Of a stretch of DNA of 64,000 bases, positions 25,641-34,234 are shown piece after piece; the first letter of the stretch is position 1; each line of letters begins with the position of its first letter. The notes under the pieces were generated by a model. It was given only the letters and a program-made list of their open reading frames with translations. It was not told where the DNA came from and did not search any database. The DNA is from AWTP1-13 sp963820375. GTDB taxonomy: Bacteria > Pseudomonadota > Alphaproteobacteria > Rhizobiales > Hyphomicrobiaceae. The stretch spans positions 62,001-126,000 of the forward strand of contig CAWFZX010000037.1 of NCBI GenBank assembly GCA_963820375.1, read 5' to 3'. Position numbers and translations under genes: made by a program.

Positions 25641-26993
25641 TCAAGCCTGCTCGGCGGCCTTGCGGACGGCCTCAGAAATGTCGCCAACCACTTGCTGCAG
25701 CAGACGCTCATCGTCGCCTTCGCCCATGACGCGGATCACCCGCTCGGTGCCGGACGGGCGGATCACAAGGCGGCCCTGGACGCCAAGGCGCTGCTTGCCC
25801 AAGTCGATGGCGTGGCGCACATCGGCATGCTCCAGCGGTGAACCGTTGGCGTATTTGACGTTGAGCAGGATCTGCGGAAGCCGCTCGAAGCGGTTGCAGA
25901 CCTCGCCCACGGGCCGGCCGGTGGCAACCACCACCGCCAGCACTTGCAGTGCCGCCACCAAACCGTCGCCCGTGGTGCCGAAGTCCGACAACACCACGTG
26001 ACCTGACTGTTCGCCGCCGACGTTGTAGCCATGCTTGCGCATGAATTCGACCACATGGCGGTCTCCGACGGGGGTGCGCTCGAGAGTGAGGCCAAGACCC
26101 TGCAGATAGCGCTCCATGCCGAGGTTCGACATGACCGTTGCAACCACGCCGCCGCCATTTAAGCGACCGCTTTTGTGCCAGCTTTCGGCAATCACGGACA
26201 TGATCTGATCACCGTCGACAATGCGGCCCTTTTCATCGACGATGACGACGCGATCGGCATCGCCGTCGAGCGCGATGCCGATGTCGGCGCGCATTTCGCG
26301 GACCTTGTCGCCCAGGGTTTCCGGCGAGGTGGACCCGCACTTCAAATTGATGTTGAGGCCGTTCGGTTCGACCCCGATCTTGATGACCTCCGCGCCCAGT
26401 TCCCATAGGGCATCGGGTGCCACCTCGTAGCCTGCGCCGTTGGCGCAGTCGATGACGACGCGCAGCCCATTGAGGCCGATATTGCGCGGTAGCGTCCGCT
26501 TGGCGTACTCGACATAGCGTTCCTGGGCACTGTCGATGCGCTTGGCGCGGCCGATGCGCTCGGGTGACACGAGCAGCTCCGCACTCGGTGTATCCATCAG
26601 CGTTTCGATGCGACGCTCGGCCTCGTCGGAGAGCTTGTAGCCGTCGCGGTCGAATATCTTCATGCCGTTGTCATCGAACGGATTGTGCGACGCCGAGATC
26701 ATGACGCCGAGATCGGCGCGCAGGGAGCGGGTCAGCATGGCAACGGCAGGTGTCGGCATCGGACCCAGCAAAAACACATCCATGCCCACCGCCGTGAAAC
26801 CGGACATGAGCGCGGACTCGATCATGTAGCCGGACAGCCGAGTGTCCTTGCCGATCACGACGCGATGCCGGTGCGTGCCATCGGCGATGTACTTGCCCGC
26901 CGCCATGCCCACCTTGAGGGCGACCTCCGAGGTCATGGGAGGGCGGTTCGCCTGGCCGCGGATACCGTCCGTTCCAAAGTACCGCTGCGTCAT
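25641..26993 (-). CDS. glmM: phosphoglucosamine mutase
   Basis: A 450-aa alpha-D-phosphohexomutase that converts glucosamine-6-phosphate to glucosamine-1-phosphate for UDP-GlcNAc, and so for peptidoglycan and lipopolysaccharide. Signatures: RYFGTDGIRGQAN at the N-terminus, the phosphoserine loop VMISASHNPFDDNG (Ser102), the metal loop DGDADRVVIVD, the sugar-binding GGEQSGH and the phosphate-binding RPSGTERVIRVM near the C-terminus. Length is normal and the frame is intact. It lies downstream of folP in the same direction with a 311-base gap, a folP-glmM order common in proteobacteria. Confidence 0.97.
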   Translation of the reverse strand: MTQRYFGTDGIRGQANRPPMTSEVALKVGMAAGKYIADGTHRHRVVIGKDTRLSGYMIESALMSGFTAVGMDVFLLGPMPTPAVAMLTRSLRADLGVMISASHNPFDDNGMKIFDRDGYKLSDEAERRIETLMDTPSAELLVSPERIGRAKRIDSAQERYVEYAKRTLPRNIGLNGLRVVIDCANGAGYEVAPDALWELGAEVIKIGVEPNGLNINLKCGSTSPETLGDKVREMRADIGIALDGDADRVVIVDEKGRIVDGDQIMSVIAESWHKSGRLNGGGVVATVMSNLGMERYLQGLGLTLERTPVGDRHVVEFMRKHGYNVGGEQSGHVVLSDFGTTGDGLVAALQVLAVVVATGRPVGEVCNRFERLPQILLNVKYANGSPLEHADVRHAIDLGKQRLGVQGRLVIRPSGTERVIRVMGEGDDERLLQQVVGDISEAVRKAAEQA

Positions 26994-27304
26994 GCTGAAA
27001 GCCTCGTTGGTAAATTCTCTTGCCGGCCCGATCTCGGAATCGCCACCGGTGGATCTGAGCCTCGCCGGTCGCGCGGGCGCTGCCAGTGGCCGGCCGGCAA
27101 AATTCGGGAAGCCAACAAAGTTACACCAATTTGCCAGTCGCTTGCGAGGGCACGATCTGGCTTTTCACAGACTGCTGGCCACATATGGTTAGGGCTTTGT
27201 CAATGTCGGCCACCGCGCGAGGCGGCGAGCAGCTGGCCCAGCCGCTGGCCGGTCCCTGGCCGTCCCTGGCCAGTCCCTGGCCAGCCCAGCGCCTGGGGAG
27301 GCGC
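26994..27304. repeat. folP-glmM spacer with short CTGGCC-type tandem repeats
   Basis: About 310 bases without a gene. Positions 27231-27300 carry six or more copies of CTGGCC, three of them within near-identical 10-11 base units (TCCCTGGCC plus one or two bases). Several copies are self-complementary (CTGGCCAG) and can fold, so the block may be the folP terminator as well as a mutable repeat. Confidence 0.5.
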
Positions 27305-28351
27305 TCACCCGCCGGCCCAGACCGTCAAGGCCTGCCGGGTCGCTGCTACATCATGAACGCGCAGGATCTGCACACCTTGAGCTGTGCCAAGCAGGGCGGC
27401 AGCCAAGGATCCCGGCAGTCGTTCCGGGGCCGGCGCGCCCGTCAAATGCCCGATGAAGCTTTTGCGCGAGGCCCCGAGCAGCAGCGCACATCCCAGCCCA
27501 TGGAAGACACTGAGGCAACATAGCAGCCGCAGATTGTGCGCCAGGGTTTTGCCGAAACCGATGCCGGGGTCAACAATGAGCCGGCTCCTGGCAATGCCGG
27601 CGGCCTCGCTGGCCGCGATCCGCTGCTTGAGAAAGTCAAACACGTCGAGCACGACGTCGTCGTAGGCTGGCGCATCCTGCATGGTGCGCGGATCGCCCTG
27701 GGCGTGCATGAGCACGACCGGCAAGCCGGTCTGGGCCGCCACCGCCAGGCTGTTGGGATCGTGCCGCAGCGCCGAGACGTCATTGATGAGGCTGACGCCG
27801 CTGGCGGCGGCGCGGCGCATGACTTCACTGTTGCGGGTGTCGATCGAGAGCGGCAGCCGGGTCTGCGCCACCAGCCCGGCGATCACCGGCAGTACGCGGC
27901 GGCACTCCTCCTCGACCTCGAGGGCGGCGGCGCCGGGCCGCGTCAACTCGCCGCCAATATCAAGCATGTCGGCGCCCTCCGCCTCGAGCTGCAAGGCATG
28001 ATCGATGGCCGCGGCGCTGTCGAAGTAGCGTCCGCCGTCGGCAAAGCTGTCGGGTGTCACATTGACGATGCCCATGATGCGCGGCCGGTCGAAGGTGACA
28101 CCGGCAATCGGTGGGCGTGGGCCTTCCAGGCGTGCCAAGAGTTCGGCCAGCCTGGGATCCGGATCGGCCCGCAGCTCCGCCGCCGAGACGAGGCGGCGCG
28201 TCGTCCCGGTGGCATCGCGGGCAATGATCTCGGCGGAGCCAAATAGGGGGGCGCTGCGGCCGGCGAGCCGCAAGGCGGCATCGTCGCCGCCGGTACTGGC
28301 GTCGGCAGCGGGGAACTGCGCCAGGGCACGAATGGCGAGAGTGGGTGTCAC
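27305..28351 (-). CDS. folP: dihydropteroate synthase
   Basis: A 348-aa TIM-barrel enzyme that joins 4-aminobenzoate with dihydropterin pyrophosphate in folate synthesis; it is the sulfonamide target. Motifs: IMGIVNVTPDSFADGG near residue 95, DIGGELTRPGA (the usual form is GxxSTRPGA, here LTRPG), INDVSALRHD near residue 190 and DPGIGFGKTLAHN near residue 265. The N-terminal 85 residues precede the catalytic core and are longer than in E. coli FolP (282 aa), as is common in alphaproteobacteria. The L-for-S change in the GxSTRPG motif is worth checking, since this loop binds substrate. Confidence 0.94.
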   Translation of the reverse strand: MTPTLAIRALAQFPAADASTGGDDAALRLAGRSAPLFGSAEIIARDATGTTRRLVSAAELRADPDPRLAELLARLEGPRPPIAGVTFDRPRIMGIVNVTPDSFADGGRYFDSAAAIDHALQLEAEGADMLDIGGELTRPGAAALEVEEECRRVLPVIAGLVAQTRLPLSIDTRNSEVMRRAAASGVSLINDVSALRHDPNSLAVAAQTGLPVVLMHAQGDPRTMQDAPAYDDVVLDVFDFLKQRIAASEAAGIARSRLIVDPGIGFGKTLAHNLRLLCCLSVFHGLGCALLLGASRKSFIGHLTGAPAPERLPGSLAAALLGTAQGVQILRVHDVAATRQALTVWAGG

Positions 28352-28410
28352 GCCCTCGTCATTACGCCGGTCCTGCCACGGCGGCTAGCCCGCAGCGCCC
28401 TGGGGTTCGC

Positions 28411-29628
28411 CTAAGGCTCGGCGGTGCGGATGCCGGCCGGTCCGCCCTTTGTCTTAATCGAGCCCACCCGCTGCAACGACCGGCCGGCCAGACCGGAGAA
28501 GCGGATGACATTGATTTCTTCTTCAACCATGCACTGCGCCAGCAGGGTCTTGCCGTTGCCGGACCAGGCGATGCCCTGGCACCAGCGGCCAATCGGCAGC
28601 TCAGCGGTCTTTGTCAACTGCGTGCCGGTGCGCGTCCAGATCTGCAGCTGACCATTGCCATTGAAGAATGGGGAATTCGCCGGCTTGTTGGAGCCATTCA
28701 TGACGCTGACGGCGACGAATTTCCCGTCGGGCGAAATCTTGATCCCCTCCGGGGTCTGGCCAACGGTGTAGGTTCCAACCACGCGCGGCGGATCAAGCTT
28801 CAGGTCGATCACGCTGATGGTATCGGCATCGCCGGCGCCAACGCCGATGTTGGCGACCACGGCGACATCGCCCTTCGAACTAATGTCGAGGCCATAAGGA
28901 CGCAAGCCGGCGGCGATCTCGCGCTTGCTCACCTCGACCTTGTTGCCGTCGATGGACAGGATGCTAATGCGATGGTCGTTGTCGCGTGTCACCAGCGCGG
29001 TTTTTCCGTCGGGGTCGAAAATCACCGAACTTGGGCCGGATTTCTCGCCCCCAACTGTCACCTTCCCGGCGGCAGTTACCGTCGTGCCGCTGATGCTGAA
29101 AACGGAGACGGTTCCTTCCTCGCGGTTGGCGACCAAAGCCAGGGTGCCGGCTCGGTTGATCGACACGCCGGCAGCCCCCTTGCCCGCCTGCAAGGTGGCG
29201 AGAATTTTTGGCGTACCCGGTGCACCCTTGCCAACGCCAACCACCGATTTGACCCGCGTCACAAGGGTTGGCTTCACGGCTGCAAGCTCGATCACCGTCA
29301 GTTTGTCGTCGGCGCTGGTCTTGTTGGGATCGGCGGGGTCAATGCGCTGGTTGGAGGTGATGAGCGCGATATCTTCGCGTGGCGACACGGCGACGTTGAG
29401 CGGCGGGCCGACGACACTGTTGGGAACATCGATCTCAGCCAGCACCCGGGGCGGATTGGCCCGCAGGTCGATGATCGACACGGTATCGGGTGGAGGATCC
29501 TTCTGGACCACCACCTTGCCATCGACCAGCTTCACCTTGTTATCGTTGGCCGACACCGCGATCTGGGCCGACGCTGGGCCGGCTGCTGCCATCGACATTG
29601 CCACGGCAATTAGCGCGCATCGCCACAT
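28411..29628 (-). CDS. secreted beta-propeller (YVTN/lactonase-like) protein
   Basis: A 405-aa protein with a signal peptide (MWRCALIAVAMSMAAAGPASA) and repeated units of the type DTVSIIDL, GTVSVFSI, HRISILSI and DTISVIDL preceded by GxxxxxSPDGKxxxV, as in YVTN-repeat or lactonase-like seven-bladed propellers. Such proteins sit in the periplasm or outside the cell; most lack a known substrate. The start at 29628 is chosen over one five codons upstream because GGAGGCCAGG lies just before it. It may be co-transcribed with folP (59-base gap). Confidence 0.82.
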   Translation of the reverse strand: MWRCALIAVAMSMAAAGPASAQIAVSANDNKVKLVDGKVVVQKDPPPDTVSIIDLRANPPRVLAEIDVPNSVVGPPLNVAVSPREDIALITSNQRIDPADPNKTSADDKLTVIELAAVKPTLVTRVKSVVGVGKGAPGTPKILATLQAGKGAAGVSINRAGTLALVANREEGTVSVFSISGTTVTAAGKVTVGGEKSGPSSVIFDPDGKTALVTRDNDHRISILSIDGNKVEVSKREIAAGLRPYGLDISSKGDVAVVANIGVGAGDADTISVIDLKLDPPRVVGTYTVGQTPEGIKISPDGKFVAVSVMNGSNKPANSPFFNGNGQLQIWTRTGTQLTKTAELPIGRWCQGIAWSGNGKTLLAQCMVEEEINVIRFSGLAGRSLQRVGSIKTKGGPAGIRTAEP

Positions 29629-29784
29629 CCTGGCCTCCCCCAATGTTCTTGCGGCACGACCTTAGCACCCCGCAAGCAAGGCAACCAAGGGCGGCGGCGG
29701 GTCTTGGCCGGGCAGCCGGCGATGACCGCGCCCGCCTTCCATGCTATGAGCTGGCTTTAGAGCCTAGAGTGGAGTTGCGTTTAG

Positions 29785-30225
29785 ATGTTCACCAAGCGGA
29801 CCGAAAAGGAGGGAACGGGGGGAGGCGCCGGCGTCGTCGCGCAGCGGTCCGTTGCCGGGCCAGGGCATGCCGATGGGCACCCGCTGTCGGAGACGGCTTC
29901 CGTCGTGGGTCGTGGGCTTTCCATCAAGGGCAACCTGGAATCCAAGGGCGAGGTGCAGATCGATGGAGCCATTGAGGGGGATGTGCACGCCGTGCGGATC
30001 GTCGTCGGGCAGGAGGCGCGGATTACCGGCGACCTGTTGGCCGACGACATCGTGGTGCACGGCGCCGTCGCCGGCTCAATTCGCGGCAAGAGGGTCACAC
30101 TGCAAGCTGCCAGTCATGTCGAGGGCGACATTTTTCACAGCACGCTGGCGATCGAGCGGGGGGCCTATTTCGAGGGCAAATCGCGGCGGGTAGAGGACCC
30201 GGCGGCCGTCCCGCGCCCGCGCTAG
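29785..30225 (+). CDS. bactofilin (polymer-forming cytoskeletal protein)
   Basis: A 146-aa protein with the DUF583/bactofilin beta-helix core: repeated six-residue-type turns such as GLSIKGNLESKGEVQIDGAI, GDVHAVRIVVGQ and GSIRGKRVTLQAASHVEGDI. Flanks are short and disordered (Gly-rich N-terminus, Pro/Arg tail). Bactofilins polymerise without nucleotides and scaffold cell-wall enzymes, stalks or polarity factors. No partner peptidase gene is adjacent, though an L,D-transpeptidase gene lies elsewhere in the window at 56882. It is divergent from the propeller gene. Confidence 0.93.
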   Translation: MFTKRTEKEGTGGGAGVVAQRSVAGPGHADGHPLSETASVVGRGLSIKGNLESKGEVQIDGAIEGDVHAVRIVVGQEARITGDLLADDIVVHGAVAGSIRGKRVTLQAASHVEGDIFHSTLAIERGAYFEGKSRRVEDPAAVPRPR

Positions 30226-30666
30226 GCTGGTCCCGGAGGGGGTCACCGGCCGCCCCCTGGACCCGGCCCCGGGGCGCGGCCCGCGCCGGCAGGCTCCGCC
30301 GCCTTCTGCCCCCCTTTTGCCCCCTGCCCTTGACGCCAACAGCTTAATCGACGAGTAAAAGTCGGCTCGCAGCCCGACCAGGGCCAAGAGCGCCCGATCT
30401 GGGTCCGGCCTGTGGCGCCTGGCCCGGTGATGGGGTTTTGATCGTGGAATGAACAAGGTGCCAGGGCTTTGGCGCCTCTGGCGACGGGATCCATGAGATC
30501 ATGACATCATGGGATCATGAGATATCGTGTGCCGGTTGCGGCAATGCAGGTTGTATTCAGGCCACGCAAGTTGGCATAAAATTGCCACAAGTGGGATAAG
30601 TGGGGCGCCGAGATCTCGACTGTCAGTCAGGAACACTCTACGCCGCTGCCACCGGAGGAGGCGCGC
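30226..30666. other. intergenic region with very GC-rich start and an ATCATG-rich segment
   Basis: About 440 bases. The first 110 are almost pure G/C with short inverted repeats, possibly a terminator for the bactofilin gene. At 30488-30525 the sequence repeats ATGAGATCATGA-like words (see findings). The end carries ACCGGAGGAGGCGCGC, a strong ribosome-binding site for the next gene. No gene seen. Confidence 0.5.
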
Positions 30667-31101
30667 ATGAATGCGACCGACTATGCGGTTCTAGAAGCCA
30701 TTCACGTCTCGTGGGCCGCCAACGACCTGCGGGCGACAGTCCGCTGCTTTGCCGAGGACATCGAGTTTGCTGTCAACGCGCCCGATGGTTCGGCATCCTT
30801 TGTCGGAACTGGCCGGGGGAGGGACGCTCTCTCGCATCGGCTCTCGGACTTCTTGGACAAATATGAAGTTTTGGCCTTTGCGCCTCGGCAGGTCTCCAAG
30901 CGGGACGATGGACTGGCTTGCCGCGTGCAGTACCACTATCGCCACAGGGAAACTGGCATGGAGATCGACGGCAGCATGCGCCTGCTGTGGTGCATTGCCG
31001 GCGACAAGGCCACCAGTCTGCGGGTGATCCACGACGCCGTACGCATGGGCGTGTTCTTCGAGATGGCGGATCGCTGCAGCCGCGGCGACCTGTACATGTG
31101 A
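30667..31101 (+). CDS. NTF2-like/SnoaL-like domain protein
   Basis: A 144-aa protein with the cone-shaped NTF2-like fold pattern: helix start AIHVSWAANDLRATVRCFAEDIEF, then FVGTGRGRDALSHRLSDFL, then a beta strand pair LACRVQYHYRHRETGMEIDGSM. In this superfamily the cavity can bind or isomerise small molecules, but sequence gives no substrate. A strong GGAGGAGG precedes the ATG. The following gene, 168 bases on, is a haloalkane dehalogenase; co-transcription is possible. Confidence 0.8.
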   Translation: MNATDYAVLEAIHVSWAANDLRATVRCFAEDIEFAVNAPDGSASFVGTGRGRDALSHRLSDFLDKYEVLAFAPRQVSKRDDGLACRVQYHYRHRETGMEIDGSMRLLWCIAGDKATSLRVIHDAVRMGVFFEMADRCSRGDLYM

Positions 31102-31269
31102 AGAAAGCCGCGGCGGTCGTGCGGGTGTGAGCCCTGCGCCTGCCGGCCACGCCAGCGGGCGGCCGCCACAGATCTTGGCAACGCGTCAAACAGATGCGGG
31201 CGAAGGCCGCCTTGCCGAGCCGTGCGCTGACCTTGACGGCAACGCGTTCGCAAGCAAAGGAGAAGCGCT

Positions 31270-32160
31270 TTGGCGACAGCCGCTGAGCCCTTTGCCGCAA
31301 AAAAGTTTGTCGAGGTCAAAGGCCAGCGCATGGCGGTGATCGACAGCGGCGAAGGTCGGGCCATCGTCTTCCAGCATGGTAATCCGACATCCTCATACCT
31401 GTGGCGCAACGTCATGCCCCATTGCCAAGACTTGGGCCGGCTCGTTGCCTGCGACCTGATCGGCATGGGCGACAGCGACAAGCTCCTTCCTGCCGGCCCA
31501 GAACGCTACAGTTATGCCGAACAGCGCGACTACCTGTTCGCGCTCTGGGACAAACTCGAGCTCGGCTCTAAGATCGTCCTTGTCCTGCATGATTGGGGGT
31601 CGGCGCTGGGCTTCGATTGGGCGCGCGCGAACCCCGAACGGGTCGCGGGCATCGCCTACATGGAAGCGATCGTGACGCCGCTCAGCTGGGACGACTGGCC
31701 GCAGCAGGCGCGCCGGGCCTTCCAGGGCTTTCGTTCGCCAGCCGGCGAGGAACTCATTCTTGCCAACAACATGTTTGTCGAGCGCGTGCTTCCCGGATCG
31801 ATCCTGCGCCAGCTGAGCGAAGCGGAGATGGCACACTATCGAAGACCTTTCGCCAACCCCGGTGAGGACCGCCGCCCGACCTTGAGCTGGCCGCGGCAGA
31901 TCCCCATTGCGGGCGCTCCAGCCGACGTGGTGGCGGTTGTCGAGGACTATGCGCGCTGGCTGTCGGCAAGCCCGGTGCCGAAACTCTTCATCAATGCGGA
32001 GCCGGGCTCGATCCTGGTCGGACGCCAGCGCGAGTTCTGTCGCCGCTGGCCGAACCAAACCGAGGTGACGATCAAGGGCCTGCATTTCGTGCAGGAGGAT
32101 AGCCCCGACGAGATCGGCCAGGCCGTGGCGGCGTTTGTGCGGCGGCTGCGGGGCGGGTAG
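31270..32160 (+). CDS. haloalkane dehalogenase (HLD-II, LinB-like)
   Basis: A 296-aa alpha/beta hydrolase that would cleave carbon-halogen bonds of haloalkanes to alcohols. The start is TTG at 31270, with AAGGAG seven bases upstream and no better ATG. From this start, the catalytic pentad falls at the same residue numbers as in LinB: Asn38 (HGNPTSSYLW), nucleophile Asp108 and Trp109 (VLHDWGSALGF), Glu132 (AYMEAIVTP) and His272 (GLHFVQEDSP). LinB is also 296 aa. No transposon or dehalogenation pathway genes are near, so the natural substrate is open. A related epoxide hydrolase is unlikely given Trp109 and Asn38. Confidence 0.93.
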   Translation: MATAAEPFAAKKFVEVKGQRMAVIDSGEGRAIVFQHGNPTSSYLWRNVMPHCQDLGRLVACDLIGMGDSDKLLPAGPERYSYAEQRDYLFALWDKLELGSKIVLVLHDWGSALGFDWARANPERVAGIAYMEAIVTPLSWDDWPQQARRAFQGFRSPAGEELILANNMFVERVLPGSILRQLSEAEMAHYRRPFANPGEDRRPTLSWPRQIPIAGAPADVVAVVEDYARWLSASPVPKLFINAEPGSILVGRQREFCRRWPNQTEVTIKGLHFVQEDSPDEIGQAVAAFVRRLRGG

Positions 32161-32511
32161 GCCCTCTTGCGCTCGAGGCTTGGGGCGCGACGGCGCTTGG
32201 TGTCTGACGCCAGCCCTTGTTCTTGCCATGTTCCCTTGCGCCGCCTGCCGCGCCGGAGCGCTGCCGCCGCCGCGGCTCTTGGCAGAACAAGAGGCCATGG
32301 CAAAACGGGCATGGGACCCTGGGATGGCCGTTGACGGGATCGCACGCAACCGGCCCGCGCTGCGCGCGGCCGATGGCATGAGCCAGCATTGCGGGCTAGA
32401 ACGGCATGCGCGTTAGCGTGGCGCCGCCTGGCCGGGCGCTTTTGGTGCACAGCGCTGCCTCCAGGCGGGAGGCTCTGTCTTCGGGAGCCGAGCCGAGAAA
32501 CGAGGGATGAG
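32161..32511. other. intergenic region, no gene seen
   Basis: About 350 bases. Open frames exist but none resembles a protein family; no repeat or RNA signature seen. The end holds CGAGGG, the ribosome-binding site of the carboxylase gene. Confidence 0.45.
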
Positions 32512-34120
32512 ATGCCGAAGCTGCAGTCGTCCATCGCGACGGGCTCCGAAGAGTATAGGGCCAATGCCGCCGCCATGCAGGCGTTAATCGCTGACCTTGC
32601 GGCCAAGCGCGGGCAAGCGGCGTTGGGTGGACCTGAGCGGTTGCGGGACAGACATACGGCGCGCGGCAAGCTGCTGCCGCGCGATCGGGTGCTGCGGCTG
32701 ATTGATCCGGGATCGCCGTTTTTGGAGCTGTCGCCATTGGCGGCCTACGATCTTTACAGCAAGGACATCCATGCCGCTGGCATCATCACCGGCGTGGGGC
32801 GCATCTCGGGGCGCGAGTGTGTGATCGTGTGCAACGATGCCACCATCAAGGGTGGCACCTACTTTCCAATCACGGTGAAGAAGCACCTGCGCGCTCAGGA
32901 GATCGCGCGCGAAAATCGACTGCCGTGCATCTATCTGGTGGACAGCGGCGGTGCCAATCTGCCGCAACACACCGAGGTATTTCCCGACCGCGAGCACTTC
33001 GGCCGTATCTTCTACAACCAGGCGACGCTGTCCGCGCTGGGGGTTCCACAGATCGCTTGCGTGATGGGCTCGTGCACGGCCGGGGGTGCTTACGTGCCGG
33101 CCATGTCGGATGAATCAATCATCGTGCGCAAGCAAGGTACCATTTTCCTCGGCGGCCCGCCGCTGGTGAAGGCCGCCACCGGCGAGACGGTGAGCGCGGA
33201 GGACCTTGGCGGCGCCGAGGTGCACACCCGCCAGTCTGGCGTGGCCGATCACTACGCGCTCAACGATGAACACGCCCTTCAGATCGTACGCAGCATCGTT
33301 GCCAACCTGAATAGTGTGAAGCAGGTGGACATCACGCTGCGCGAGCCGCGGCCGCCGGCCTACGATCCAGCTGAACTCGACGGCGTCGTGCCGGCCTCGC
33401 TGATGACCCAATACGACACGCGCGAGATCATTGCCCGGCTCGTTGATGCCTCGGAGATGGATGAGTTCAAGGCCAACTACGCACAGACCCTGGTGACGGG
33501 CTTTGCGCACATCGAAGGCCTGCCGGTGGCCATCCTCGCCAACAACGGCATCCTTTATTCCGAGACGGCCCTCAAGGCGGCGCACTTCATCGAGCTCGCC
33601 TGCCAGCGGCGGATCCCGCTGCTGTTCCTGCAGAACATCACGGGTTTCATGGTGGGCCGGGCGGCGGAGGCCGGCGGCATCGCCAAGGATGGCGCCAAGA
33701 TGGTGACGGCGGTGGCGTGTGCGCAGGTGCCGAAGGTGACGGTGATCGTCGGCGGCTCGTATGGCGCCGGCAACTATGCCATGTGCGGACGCGCATATTC
33801 GCCCCGCTTTCTGTTCACTTGGCCGAACGCGCGCATCTCGGTCATGGGTGGAGCGCAGGCCGCGGGCGTGCTGGCGACGGTGCGGCGCGAGAACGTCGAG
33901 GCGGAGGGAAAGCGCTGGAGTGCCGAAGAGGAAGCCGCCTTCAAACAGCCGGTGCTTGGAGAACTTCGAGCGCGAGGGACATCCCTACTATGCGACTGCG
34001 CGCCTGTGGGACGACGGCATCATCACGCCGGCCGAGACGCGGCGCGTGTTGGCACTGTCATTCTCCGCCGCCCTCAATGCGCCCATCCCGGCGCCGCGCT
34101 TCTCGCTGTTTCGTATGTAG
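32512..34120 (+). pseudogene. mccB: methylcrotonoyl-CoA carboxylase carboxyltransferase (beta) subunit, frameshifted near the C-terminus
   Basis: Corrected for one base, this is a 535-aa biotin-dependent carboxyltransferase subunit, the normal MccB length. It transfers CO2 from biotin to 3-methylcrotonyl-CoA in leucine and isovalerate breakdown. Motifs: FLELSPLAAYDLY, ACVMGSCTAGGAYVPAMSDE, and IVGGSYGAGNYAMCGRAYSPRF, the oxyanion glycines of the carboxyltransferase. At 33955-33958 the sequence reads ctt-g where ct-g gives VLENFEREGHPYYATARLWD and the typical ending to 34120. Uncorrected, translation would run on to 34164 with an unrelated 68-residue tail. The biotin-carrying alpha subunit is not in the window. 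The SYGAGNYAMCGRAY block favours MCC over propionyl-CoA carboxylase. Confidence 0.87.
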
Positions 34121-34234
34121 GGGCCGGCGGCTTTCGTCTTGCCGTGGCCGGCGCACCCCTCTAGCTTTTTCGCGCCTTGAGCCCGGCGCCAGCTGGCGCG
34201 CTGGGGTGCAATTTTCAGCGGACGACACACAAAG

